Below, in pieces: positions 11,648 through 21,614 of a stretch of 59,052 nt of DNA. The position numbers were made by a program, and so were the translations under genes. The stretch lies in contig JAFAVK010000114.1 of the NCBI GenBank assembly GCA_019242475.1, positions 1 through 59,052 on the forward strand, read 5' to 3'. The stretch's first letter is position 1. The number at the start of each line of letters is the position of its first letter. Below the pieces are notes generated by a model. The model had not been told where the DNA came from. It saw only the letters and a list, made by a program, of their open reading frames with translations, and searched no databases. This DNA is from Acidobacteriota bacterium (GTDB lineage: Bacteria; Acidobacteriota; Blastocatellia; Pyrinomonadales; Pyrinomonadaceae).

Positions 11648-12310
11648 TTGGCAGCCGCCGCTTTCTACGACCTCGAAGGGACTTTGGTGAGCACGAACCT
11701 CGTGCACACGCTCGGCTTCTACGCGCGCAACCAGCAGGGCATTCTGCGCTCCATCAAGAAGGGCGCCTCGACGCTGGTCAGCATTCCGCTGTTCGCCGCC
11801 GCCGACGCCTACAGCCGCATGGTCTTCAACGACATCTTCTTCCGCCGCTACAAGGGGCAGTCGGAAGACCGCCTGCGCTTCTTCGCGCAAGACCTCTTCG
11901 AGGACGTGCTCAAGCCCGCGGTCTTCCCCGGCGCGAAGACCCTGATTCGGAAGTCGCGCAGCCTGGGCTTGCGGCAGGTCGTCGTCACCGGCGCGCTGGA
12001 TTTTTCGGTCGCGCCCCTGATGGAGTACCTCGGCGTGGACGACTTCGCCGCCAACCGCCTGGAGTTCGTCAACGGCGTCGCGACGGGGCGCCTGCTCCCC
12101 CCCGTGCTCGCCTCGGCGACGAAGGCTTCGTGGATTCGCACCTACGCCGAGAAGCACGACATCAACCTGAGCGACTCCTACGCCTACAGCGACAGCATGA
12201 GCGACCTGCCCATGCTCTCCATCGTCGGTCACCCCGCGGCCGTCAACCCGGACATGCGCCTCCGGCAAACGGCCTTACACCACGACTGGCCGATACTGAA
12301 TTTGAAGTGA
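11648..12310 (+). CDS. HAD-IB family phosphatase, elb-type lipid locus
   Basis: The protein has 220 residues from a TTG start, supported by a GTTGGAGGA ribosome site at about 11632-11640. Motif I reads FYDLEGTLV: the nucleophile Asp is kept, but the second Asp of canonical DxDGT is Glu. Motif II is VVTGALD (T in place of the usual S), the conserved Lys is probably in ATKASWI, and motif IV is YSDSMSDLPML. Length and the IB-type cap match SerB-like and lysophosphatidate-phosphatase-like hydrolases. It opens the operon with the LarA-like gene and the large reductase/acyltransferase, so a lipid phosphate is the likely substrate. HAD-IB enzymes often pair with PlsC acyltransferases. The DxE change may weaken or specialise catalysis. 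Confidence 0.87.
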   Translation: MAAAAFYDLEGTLVSTNLVHTLGFYARNQQGILRSIKKGASTLVSIPLFAAADAYSRMVFNDIFFRRYKGQSEDRLRFFAQDLFEDVLKPAVFPGAKTLIRKSRSLGLRQVVVTGALDFSVAPLMEYLGVDDFAANRLEFVNGVATGRLLPPVLASATKASWIRTYAEKHDINLSDSYAYSDSMSDLPMLSIVGHPAAVNPDMRLRQTALHHDWPILNLK

Positions 12311-12353
12311 TGAGTGATGAGTTAAAAACTCTTCCACTCATCACTCATCACTT
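12305..12353. repeat. GTGATGA-word hairpin between HAD and LarA-like genes
   Basis: A perfect 18-bp inverted repeat: 12305-12322 (AAGTGATGAGTGATGAGT) pairs with 12336-12353. The words repeat every 7 bp. The left arm overlaps the stop codon of the HAD gene, and the right arm ends 7 bp before the ATG of the LarA-like gene at 12361. It lies within an apparent operon, so it could attenuate transcription or mask the next ribosome site. Confidence 0.85.
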
Positions 12354-12360
12354 ATAAAGA

Positions 12361-13959
<1,599 letters not shown>

Positions 13960-13982
13960 AATACGGCCGAGGTTTTTAAGCC

Positions 13983-14561
13983 ATGAGCACGACGACCCGC
14001 CTGATTACCGCCGACGAGCTGCTCGTCATGCCGCCATATGACGAGAATGGCAAGCAGTGTCGTTTTGAGCTGATTAGGGGAGAGCTGAAAGTCATGCCTC
14101 TAGCTAAGCCACTTCACGGCGTAATTTGTGCGCGACTGGTAGTCAAGCTCGGTAGTTTTGTCGAGGAAAATGATTTAGGCGAAACCTTTGGTACCGAGAC
14201 AGGATTTCTCGTAGAACACGACCCCGACTCCGTCTTAGGCGCAGACGCAGCTTTCATCAGTCACGAGCGCTTAAACACAGTCGAGAATTTTGAAAAATAC
14301 TTCCCCTTCGCGCCCGACTTGGCGGTCGAAGTGTTGAGCCCCGGCAACACGCGGCGCGAGATGGAAGAGAAGATCGCCCTGTACTTCGCGGCCGGCTCGC
14401 GGGCCGTCTGGGTGTTCGACCCGAAGAAGCGAACGGCCGCAGTTTACACTTCGCCGTCCGAGGTGCGTGCCTTTGCCGAGGGTGAAACGTTCGACGGCGG
14501 CGAGGTGTTGCCCGGCTTCACGCTCGACCTTGCGAAGCTGTTCGCTGTAGGGAAGAAATAG
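13983..14561 (+). CDS. Uma2-family PD-(D/E)XK nuclease-like protein
   Basis: A 192-residue Uma2 (DUF820) protein. The conserved pattern is clear: RFELIRGEL near residue 30, a HG segment (KPLHGVICARL), PDLAVEVLSPGNTRREMEEK near residue 110, then GSRAVWVFDP. The Asp of PDLAVEV, the Glu in VEVLSP and the Lys of EEKI form the putative catalytic set. Family function is unsettled; it is often expanded in Cyanobacteria, Chloroflexi and Acidobacteria and linked to mobile DNA. The first half of the gene is visibly more AT-rich than its neighbours. It splits the LarA-like gene from the reductase/acyltransferase gene, so it is probably an insertion into the lipid operon rather than part of it. Confidence 0.87.
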   Translation: MSTTTRLITADELLVMPPYDENGKQCRFELIRGELKVMPLAKPLHGVICARLVVKLGSFVEENDLGETFGTETGFLVEHDPDSVLGADAAFISHERLNTVENFEKYFPFAPDLAVEVLSPGNTRREMEEKIALYFAAGSRAVWVFDPKKRTAAVYTSPSEVRAFAEGETFDGGEVLPGFTLDLAKLFAVGKK

Positions 14562-14585
14562 ACAAGGGCTCCGACTGACTTCAAG

Positions 14586-17500
14586 ATGAAATTTTCGCCC
14601 ACAGAGACTTTTAACGGCCGGAACGTCTTCATCATCGGCGCGACGGGGTTCGTCGGGAAGGTGGCGCTCTCGATGCTGCTCGACCGCTTCCCCGGCGTCG
14701 GGCGCGTCTACGTGACGGTGCGCGCGCGCGGGAAGGAAGAGTCCGAGACGCGCTTCTGGAACAACGTCATCACCGCGCCGCCCTTCGACCCCGTGCGCGA
14801 GCGCTACGGCGCCGCCTTCGAGGAGTTCATCCGCGACAAGGTGCGGCTCGTCAACGGCGACATCAGCGAAGACAATTTGGGCTTCACCGAGGAGGAGGCC
14901 GAAGAGGTCGCCAAAAACACCGACGTGCTCATCAACTCGGCGGGCAACGTCACCTTCAACCCGCCCCTGGAGAGCGCGCTCCGCACCAACGTCGTCGGCA
15001 CGAAGAACGTCATCAAGTTCGTCAAAAGGATGAAGCGCCCCGCGCTCGTCCACATCTCGACCTGCTTCGTCGCGGGCAACCGCTCCGGCCCCGTCTGGGA
15101 GAGCGACCCCGTGCTCGGCTACTTCCCGCGCAAGGGCGAGCTGCCCGGCACGGAGTTCGACGCCGAGCAGGAGATACGCGACTGCGCGCGCTGGGCTGAG
15201 CGCGTCAAGGAGGAGGCGCGGGACGCTCTGAACGTGGCGCGCTTCCGCGAGCTGGCGCGCAAGCGGCTCTACGAAGAGGGGCGCGACCCGGACGACCTCG
15301 ACCAGATGGGCCTGGCCGTCGCGCGCGAGCGCAAGCTGTGGACGCGCGAGCGCCTGACCGAACTCGGCACCGAGCGCGCCGTCTTCTGGGGCTGGCCGAA
15401 CATCTACACCTACACGAAGAGCCTCGGCGAGCAGCTCGTCGCCGCCGAGACCGAGATCGTCCGCGCCATCGTCCGCCCCTCCATCGTCGAATCCGCGAAG
15501 GACTTCCCCTTCCCCGGCTGGAACGAAGGCTTCACGACGACCGCGCCGCTCATCTTCATCGCGCTCAAAGGTCAGCAGCAGATACCGGTCAACGACAAGC
15601 TCGTCCTCGACATCACGCCGGTCGATCAGGTCGCCGCGGTGATGCTCGGCGCCGCGGCCGAGGCCATCGCGAAGGACACGCCGCGCCTCGTCTACCAGGC
15701 GGCCACCGGCGACACCAACCCGAACACGATGGAGCGCATCGTGAGCCTCGTCGGCCTCTACAAACGCAAGCACTACCAGGAGAAGGAGTCGGGCTTCAAA
15801 GTACTGAACGAGATTGTGGCGCGGATGGAGAACATCCCCGTGACGCCCGCGCGCTTCGACGCGATGTCCACGCCGATGGTCAACGCCGCGGCGAAGCGGG
15901 CCGGAGGGCTGCTCGACCGCGTGCGCCCGCGCTGGGGCGGCGGGAAGCTCACGCACATCGTTGACCGCGCGAAGGCGACGGTCGAGCGCGTCGAGGAGGT
16001 GACGCGCGAGACGAAAGAGGCGTTCGACATGTTCCGCCCGTTCATGATCGAGAACGCCTACATCTTCCGCGCCGACAACGTCCGCGCGCTCTTCAACGAA
16101 GTCCGCGAGGACGAGCGCCGGCTGCTGCGCTGGGACCCGGAGACGTTCGACTGGTACGACTACTGGATGAACGTCCACTTCGCCGGCCTCAAGAAGTGGG
16201 TCTTCCCGACGCTCGAAGAGGACATGCGCGCGCAGCCGAAGCGCGTCTACACCTACCGCGACCTGCTCGAACTCTTCGAGACCTCGGCCAAGCGCTACTC
16301 GACGCGCGTCGCCATGCGCATCGAGCGCGACGGGCAGAAGGAGCAGTACACCTACGCCGACATTCAAGAGCTGGCGACGCGCGCCGCCGCCTTCTTCGCC
16401 GCGCAAGGGGTGAAGCCCGCCGACCGCGTGCTGCTCGTCAGCCATAACGCGCCCGAGTGGGGCATCAGCTACTTCGGGGTGCTCAAGGCCGGCGCGACCT
16501 GCGTTCCCGTTGACCCCGAAAGCAAGACGGAAGAACTCGTCAACTTCGTCCGCGCGAGCGGCGCGACCGGGCTCATCCTCGGCGAGAAGGCTGACGAGGA
16601 GCACCCCGACCTGCAAGAGAAACTTCTCGAAGCGGGGTTCGACGCGCGGCTCTGGCGCTACACGGAAGTCTTCGAGCTGACCGACGAGCAGAGCGAGGAC
16701 GAGCGCATCGCGCTGCTGCCCGCGAAGGTCTCGCCGAACACGGTCGCCTCGCTCATCTTCACCTCGGGCACGACGGGGCAGCCGAAGGGCGTCATGCTCT
16801 CGCACAAGAACCTGACGAACATGGTCTCGATGCTCTCGTCGGTCTTCGAGATGGACACGACCGACGGCATCCTCTCCGTCCTCCCGCTCTATCACACCTT
16901 TGAATTCTCGACCGGCTTCCTCACGCCCTTCAGCCGCGGCACGCAGATCACCTACCTCGCCGACCTCAACGGCGAGGAACTGGCGCGCGCCATCAAGAAC
17001 GGACACGTCACCGGCATGGTCGGCGTCCCCGCGCTGTGGGAGCTTCTGCACCGGCGCATCATGACGCGCCTGCGCGAGCGCGGCGAGTGGGTCGGCAACG
17101 CCGCCGAGGCGCTCATCAAGTTCAACAGCCGCCTCCGCGACAAGACGCCCTTCAACCTCGGCTCCGTCATCTTCCGCCCGATTCACACGGGCCTCGGCGG
17201 GCAGATTCGTTACCTCATCAGCGGAGGCTCGGCCCTCAACGAGAAGGTCAAGCGCGACATGCACGGCCTCGGCTTCACCATCCTCGAAGGCTACGGCTTA
17301 ACAGAAGCATCGCCCGTGCTGACCGTGACGCGCCCGCAGAACGCCCTGAACGCGACGAGCGTGGGCCGGCCCCTGCCGGGCGTCGAGCTGCGCATCAGCG
17401 ACCCCGACGCCCTGGGCATCGGCGAGGTCATCGCGCGCGGCCCGAACGTCATGCTCGGCTACTACCAGAACGAGTCGGCGACGCAGTCGGCCATCGTCTC

Positions 17501-19019
17501 GCGCTGGCTCCACACCGGCGACCTCGGCCGCATCGACGAGGACGGCAACCTCTACCTCGTCGGCCGCTCGAAGGAGATCATCGTCGATACGAACGGCAAG
17601 AACGTCTACCCCGACGAGATCGAGGAGCTGTACAAGGATTCGCCCTACGTCAAAGAGATCGGCGTCGTCGGCCTGCCCGACGGCATCGGCGAGAAGGTCG
17701 CCGCGCTCGTCTTCCCAGACTACGACCAAGACCTCGCGCTCACACGCGAGGAGGTGCAGCGGCGCGTCGAGAACCACTTCCGCGAGGTGTCCTCTTCGCT
17801 CCCCTTCTACAAGCGCGTCAAGTCGCTCTACTTCGCCGAGGAGGAGCTGCCGCGCACGGCCACGCGCAAGGTCAAGCGGCGCGAGGTCGTCAAGCTCATC
17901 CAGTCGCTCGAAGAGTCGAAGCGCGCCGGCATCACGGAGAAGACCGCGCCGCGCGAGCAGCACCACGACGCCGACTGGCTGCTCGGCATCATCGCCCACG
18001 TCTCCTCGCGGCCGCGGGCGCAGGTCACGCTCGACTCGCGTCTGGCCGAACTCGGCTTCGACAGCCTCATGTTCGTCGAGCTGGCCTCGGCCATCGAGCA
18101 GGCGGGCGGCGCGCTCGTCTCGCCCGACACTTTGAACGAGGTGGTGGACGTGCGCGAGCTGTACTCGGTCGTCAGGCGGCGCGAGACGGCGGCCAACAAG
18201 CGCGCGGCCGAGGCGCGGGCGGAGGAGGACGCGCGCCAGTCGGAGAAGGAGATATACGTCCCGAGCTTGCTGCGCACGACCGGCAACCGCGTCATCGACG
18301 TGGCGCAGCGCGCGCTCTACGAGAACGTCTTGCAGGCGCACGTCGAGGGGCAGTCGAACATCCCGACGCACACCAACTTCATCGCGGCGACGAACCACAC
18401 GTCGCACCTCGACACGGGGCTCATCAAGTACGCGCTCGGCGAGTACGGCCGCGACATGGTGGCGCTGGCGGCGGCCGACTACTTCTTCGACAACAAGTAC
18501 AAGCGGGCCTACATGAACAACTTCACGAACATCGTGCCCATCGAGCGTTCGGGGAGTCTGCGGCAGTCGCTCCGCCACGCCCGCTCGTTCCTCGAACGCG
18601 GCTACACGGCGCTCATCTTCCCCGAAGGCACGCGCTCGATGACGGGGCAGATGGCCGAGTTCAAGTCGGGCTTCGCCTACCTCGCGCTCAACACGCGCAC
18701 CGGCATCCTGCCCGCGTACCTCTGGGGCACGTACGAGGCGTTCCCGAAGGGCTCGACCTTCCTGAAGGGGCGCGAGGTCGGCGCGCGCATCGGCCGCTTC
18801 CTCTCGCCCGAGGAGTTGGAGGAGTTGACGAAGGGCATGCCGCGCGCCGAGGCTTACCGGCTCGTCGCCGCGCTCGTCCGCCACGAGATCGAGAACCTGC
18901 GCGACGGCACGCGCCACGCCTTCGACGCCACGGCCCTGCGCCGCCGCTGGCGGGCCGAGCGCCGTCACGAAACCCAGGAGGCGCACGACGAAGGCGAGTT
19001 GGCGACGACGGGAGACTGA
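14586..19019 (+). CDS. elbD: Multifunctional acyl reductase / acyl ligase / carrier / acyltransferase (ElbD-like)
   Basis: This 1477-residue fusion has four domains. (1) A fatty-acyl reductase-like SDR, residues about 10-440: Rossmann GATGFVG near 17 and YTYTKSLG (YxxxK) near 275. (2) An AMP-binding acyl ligase, about 555-1110: FTSGTTGQPKG near 725, YGLTEASP and HTGDLG later. (3) An acyl carrier domain, about 1125-1200, with phosphopantetheine Ser in LGFDSLMF near 1159. (4) A PlsC acyltransferase, about 1235-1440: NHTSHLD near 1269 and FPEGTRS near 1344. The order matches, from memory, the Myxococcus xanthus ElbD ether-lipid enzyme, which activates a fatty acid, reduces it and acylates a glycerol backbone. 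HAD, LarA-like and SDR neighbours support this. The product would be an alkyl glycerol ether lipid. Confidence is high for domains and moderate for ether-lipid function. Confidence 0.88.
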   Translation: MKFSPTETFNGRNVFIIGATGFVGKVALSMLLDRFPGVGRVYVTVRARGKEESETRFWNNVITAPPFDPVRERYGAAFEEFIRDKVRLVNGDISEDNLGFTEEEAEEVAKNTDVLINSAGNVTFNPPLESALRTNVVGTKNVIKFVKRMKRPALVHISTCFVAGNRSGPVWESDPVLGYFPRKGELPGTEFDAEQEIRDCARWAERVKEEARDALNVARFRELARKRLYEEGRDPDDLDQMGLAVARERKLWTRERLTELGTERAVFWGWPNIYTYTKSLGEQLVAAETEIVRAIVRPSIVESAKDFPFPGWNEGFTTTAPLIFIALKGQQQIPVNDKLVLDITPVDQVAAVMLGAAAEAIAKDTPRLVYQAATGDTNPNTMERIVSLVGLYKRKHYQEKESGFKVLNEIVARMENIPVTPARFDAMSTPMVNAAAKRAGGLLDRVRPRWGGGKLTHIVDRAKATVERVEEVTRETKEAFDMFRPFMIENAYIFRADNVRALFNEVREDERRLLRWDPETFDWYDYWMNVHFAGLKKWVFPTLEEDMRAQPKRVYTYRDLLELFETSAKRYSTRVAMRIERDGQKEQYTYADIQELATRAAAFFAAQGVKPADRVLLVSHNAPEWGISYFGVLKAGATCVPVDPESKTEELVNFVRASGATGLILGEKADEEHPDLQEKLLEAGFDARLWRYTEVFELTDEQSEDERIALLPAKVSPNTVASLIFTSGTTGQPKGVMLSHKNLTNMVSMLSSVFEMDTTDGILSVLPLYHTFEFSTGFLTPFSRGTQITYLADLNGEELARAIKNGHVTGMVGVPALWELLHRRIMTRLRERGEWVGNAAEALIKFNSRLRDKTPFNLGSVIFRPIHTGLGGQIRYLISGGSALNEKVKRDMHGLGFTILEGYGLTEASPVLTVTRPQNALNATSVGRPLPGVELRISDPDALGIGEVIARGPNVMLGYYQNESATQSAIVSRWLHTGDLGRIDEDGNLYLVGRSKEIIVDTNGKNVYPDEIEELYKDSPYVKEIGVVGLPDGIGEKVAALVFPDYDQDLALTREEVQRRVENHFREVSSSLPFYKRVKSLYFAEEELPRTATRKVKRREVVKLIQSLEESKRAGITEKTAPREQHHDADWLLGIIAHVSSRPRAQVTLDSRLAELGFDSLMFVELASAIEQAGGALVSPDTLNEVVDVRELYSVVRRRETAANKRAAEARAEEDARQSEKEIYVPSLLRTTGNRVIDVAQRALYENVLQAHVEGQSNIPTHTNFIAATNHTSHLDTGLIKYALGEYGRDMVALAAADYFFDNKYKRAYMNNFTNIVPIERSGSLRQSLRHARSFLERGYTALIFPEGTRSMTGQMAEFKSGFAYLALNTRTGILPAYLWGTYEAFPKGSTFLKGREVGARIGRFLSPEELEELTKGMPRAEAYRLVAALVRHEIENLRDGTRHAFDATALRRRWRAERRHETQEAHDEGELATTGD

Positions 19020-19024
19020 ATTTG

Positions 19025-19107
19025 GAGTGATGAATGATGAGTGATGAATGATGAATTCAAGGCAGCTCGCTTCATATTCATCATTCATCACTCAGCACTC
19101 ATCACTT
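19025..19107. repeat. GATGAAT-word hairpin between elbD-like and SDR genes
   Basis: The left arm GAGTGATGAATGATGAGTGATG..., in 7-bp words, faces a complementary arm ending CACTCATCACTT at 19107. The loop contains GGCAGCTCGC and is nearly the same as the loop of the element at 37087-37160. The ATG of the next gene is at 19115, 7 bp after the element, the same spacing as at 12353/12361. Confidence 0.82.
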
Positions 19108-19114
19108 AACTTTT

Positions 19115-20227
19115 ATGGCGACGACGAAGAAGACAACCACTAAGAGGGCTGCGACTAAAGCGAAGGGGGCTGAGGCCGACGCGCCGAAGACGACGACGCT
19201 CGCGAAGAGGGCGAAGCCGGTCACGCTCGTCACGGGCGGGACGGGCTTCCTCGGCTCGCACCTCGTGAGGCTGCTGGTTGAGGAGGGCGCGGCGACGGTG
19301 CGCGTGCTTTCCACATCAACTCCGGCGTGGCTCGAAGAACTGGGCGTGGAGACGTTCAAGGGCTCGATTACGTCGCCGGAGGACGTGCGGCGCGCGTGCG
19401 AGGGCGTGGCGGAGGTCTACCACCTCGCGGGGCGCGTCTCGCGCGAGCCCGGGGACGCGCACACGATGTACGAGCTGCACGTGACGGGGACGCGCGTGCT
19501 GTGCGAGGCGGCGGCCGGGGCGGGCGTCAAATCAATCGTGTTGGCCTCGACGAGCGGGACGGTGGCGGTGACGGACGCGGGCGACGTGGTGCCCGACGAG
19601 GAGTGGCCGACGCCCCTGGACATCGTCTCGCGCTGGCCCTACTACGCGAGCAAGGTCTACCAGGAGCGCGTGGCGCTGGAGAGCTTCACGGGGAAAGGGC
19701 GGCGGCTCGTCATCATGAACCCGAGCCTGCTGCTCGGCCCCGGCGACGAGCGTCTGAGTTCGACGAAGGTCGTGCTCGACTTCCTCGCGCGGAAGATTCC
19801 GACGGTGCCGAAGGGCGGACTCTCCTTCGTGGACGCGCGCGACGCGGCGGCGGCCTTCCGCGCGGCGATGGAGCGCGGCGCGCACGGCGGGCGCTACCTG
19901 CTCGGCTCGGCCAACTGGACGTTCGAAAAGTTCTTCGGCCGCTTGGAGCGCATCACGAAGGTGCCCGCGCCCTTCCTCTCGCTCCCTTCGAAGCTGAGCC
20001 TGACGGGCGCGCGCGCCCTCAACTCGCTCTACAAGCACTGGAAGCTCGCCCCGCCCGTCGAGCCGACCGAGATCGAGATGGCCGACTACTTCTGGTATCT
20101 CGACGCCTCGAAGGCGCGAGACCAGCTCGGCTTCGACCCGCGCGACCCGCAGGAGACCCTGCTCGACACCGTCTCCTACGTCCGCGAAAACTTCCTCGGC
20201 CACGCCGCCTTCCGCAGCGCCGTCTGA
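19115..20227 (+). CDS. NAD-dependent epimerase/dehydratase (extended SDR) with H1-like N-terminal tail
   Basis: A 370-residue protein. Residues 1-35 are a Lys/Ala/Thr-rich tail (MATTKKTTTKRAATKAKG) like histone H1 C-termini. An extended SDR follows: VTGGTGFLGSH near residue 38, a DAHTMYELHVTGT segment, LASTSGTVAV, and catalytic YYASKVYQE (YxxxK) near residue 185. Such proteins act on nucleotide sugars, sterol-like or dihydroflavonol-like substrates. As the last gene of the operon with the ElbD-like enzyme it corresponds to the SDR member of elb-type loci and might reduce or oxidise a lipid intermediate. The basic tail is unusual for this enzyme class and could bind membrane phosphates or DNA. 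The ATG at 19115 is well placed after the hairpin element. Confidence 0.85.
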   Translation: MATTKKTTTKRAATKAKGAEADAPKTTTLAKRAKPVTLVTGGTGFLGSHLVRLLVEEGAATVRVLSTSTPAWLEELGVETFKGSITSPEDVRRACEGVAEVYHLAGRVSREPGDAHTMYELHVTGTRVLCEAAAGAGVKSIVLASTSGTVAVTDAGDVVPDEEWPTPLDIVSRWPYYASKVYQERVALESFTGKGRRLVIMNPSLLLGPGDERLSSTKVVLDFLARKIPTVPKGGLSFVDARDAAAAFRAAMERGAHGGRYLLGSANWTFEKFFGRLERITKVPAPFLSLPSKLSLTGARALNSLYKHWKLAPPVEPTEIEMADYFWYLDASKARDQLGFDPRDPQETLLDTVSYVRENFLGHAAFRSAV

Positions 20228-20282
20228 ATCCCCCACTTGGCGGCCCGCGCAAGCCTCCCGGCGCGCCCGCAACGCCAATCCC

Positions 20283-20560
20283 GCGCGCGCGCATGCCATT
20301 ACTACGCCCCGCAATGCCATTGCAGCGCCCCGCAATGCTGTTGCGAGGCGTCGCAACGCCATTGCATGCCATCGCAACGCCATTGCGACGCGTCACAATG
20401 CCATTGTAAGGCGTCGCAATGCTATTGCGACGCGTCGCAACGCCATTGCGGGGCGTCGCAACGCTATTGCGACGCGCTGCAACGCCATTGCGGGGCGTCG
20501 CAACGCCATTGCGAGGCGCCGCAATGGCGTTGCGAGGCGTGGTAACGCCTTGCGCGCGGC
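20283..20560. repeat. 21-bp tandem repeat array with palindromic cores
   Basis: At least 12 units of about 21 bp, typical form CGTCGCAACGCCATTGCGGGG, lie between the SDR gene and the convergent lipid kinase gene. Within each unit GCAA..C.ATTGC is a near palindrome, and spacers alternate between GCGACGCGTC and GCGGGGCGTC. Degenerate units continue to about 20610. Because 21 is a multiple of 3, several frames stay open and encode heptapeptide repeats (for example SQRHCGA on plus and MALRRPA on minus). I see no ribosome site or non-repeat domain, so I treat this as non-coding. The whole gap 20228-20669 holds nothing else recognisable. Confidence 0.88.
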
Positions 20561-20669
20561 CGGAAATGGCGTTCGCACGGCTGCGAATGGCGTTCGCGGG
20601 CGCGTGTGTAGCGTATTCGTTCGGCGGCCGCCTCCGGCGGGGCGGGCGTAAGAAGCGCCGGACGGCCTT

Positions 20670-21614
20670 TTAGCGCGGGCAGCGGACGCGGAGGGCCGCG
20701 GGCAGGATTTCAAACTCCGCGGGCAGGCGGCCGGCCAGCTCGCCGTCAACTTCCAACTTAACGGGCGAGCCGTCGGCCGACTCGGCGCGGACGCGTGTGG
20801 CGTGTGCGTGGCGCACCTCCTGCATCCCGAGGTGAGTGCCGAGGTAGAGCTTGTAGGAGTTGGCGAGCACGGTGAGCGCGGAGACGTCGCCGACGGCGAC
20901 CACGTCGAAGCGGCCGTCGTCCACCTTCGCGTTGGGCGCGATCTTCATCCCGCCGCCGAAGTAGCGCGCGTTGGCGACGCAGAAGTTGGCGACGTGCAAC
21001 TGCGACGCGGCCCCGCCGTCGAGCGAGACGCGCACGAGCGGCTTCTCGAAGGTGACGGCCGCCTGCAAGGCCGCGGCGGCGAAGGAGAGGCGGCCGCCGA
21101 GCAGCCGCGCCGCGCCCGCGGGCAAGCCCTCGCGCGACTTCACGCGCCTGATGACATCGCCGCCCATGCCGAACGAGGCGACGTTGACGAAGAACCTCGA
21201 CTCCTCTTCCCCGCGCCCGTCCAGGAAGGTGACGCGCCCCGCGTCCATCAGGCGCGTCTCGCCCTCTCGCAACGCGCGGGCGGCGTCGGCCGCACGCACA
21301 GGGACGCCGAGCGTGCGCCGGAAGTCGCCGCCCGTCCCGCTCGGAAGTATCCCGAGTTCCGTCTCGGACTCGGCGCGCAGCAGGCCGTTCGCCACCTCGT
21401 TGACGGTGCCGTCGCCGCCGCAGGCGATGATGAGCCGGCGCCCCTCGCGTGCCGCGCGCTCCGCGATCTCGACGGCCTCGCCCGGCCTCTTCGTCAGCGC
21501 CACCTCGAACGGGCCGAAGTGCTGCCGCACCGCCGACGCCACGCCCGGCCAGGCCCTCCCCGTCGCGCCGGACGCCGACGCCGGGTTAACTATGATGAGT
21601 GGGAGCGAAGACAT
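20670..21614 (-). CDS. Diacylglycerol/sphingoid lipid kinase family protein (YegS-like)
   Basis: A 314-residue protein with the DAGK catalytic domain: IIVNPASASGATG at the N-terminus (nucleotide-binding), GGDGTVNEVANG near residue 80 (family signature GGDGT), and LPSGTGGDFRRTLGVP near residue 110. The C-terminal beta-sandwich ends near EVDGELAG. These enzymes phosphorylate lipid alcohols using ATP at the membrane. Its start lies 29 bp inside the acyltransferase gene, so the two are likely co-translated and probably recycle or remodel phosphatidic acid. They face the elb-like operon convergently, which puts two lipid-phosphate loci side by side. Confidence 0.9.
   Translation of the reverse strand: MSSLPLIIVNPASASGATGRAWPGVASAVRQHFGPFEVALTKRPGEAVEIAERAAREGRRLIIACGGDGTVNEVANGLLRAESETELGILPSGTGGDFRRTLGVPVRAADAARALREGETRLMDAGRVTFLDGRGEEESRFFVNVASFGMGGDVIRRVKSREGLPAGAARLLGGRLSFAAAALQAAVTFEKPLVRVSLDGGAASQLHVANFCVANARYFGGGMKIAPNAKVDDGRFDVVAVGDVSALTVLANSYKLYLGTHLGMQEVRHAHATRVRAESADGSPVKLEVDGELAGRLPAEFEILPAALRVRCPR

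Noticed and set aside
14271..17264. A 997-codon open frame on the minus strand opposite the multifunctional enzyme
   Set aside because: It is antisense to a gene with clear domains. GC-rich codon usage opens such frames; its translation is Arg/Val/Asp/Leu-rich with no recognisable domain.
20283..20560. CRISPR array
   Set aside because: The repeat has no unique spacers of constant length; units are contiguous 21-mers with palindromic cores, and there are no cas genes nearby.
20237..20673. Open frames in several phases over the 21-bp array (Cys/His/Gln and Met/Ala/Leu/Arg heptapeptides)
   Set aside because: The period of 21 keeps all frames open. There is no ribosome site or non-repeat domain, and opposite-strand frames are equally plausible.
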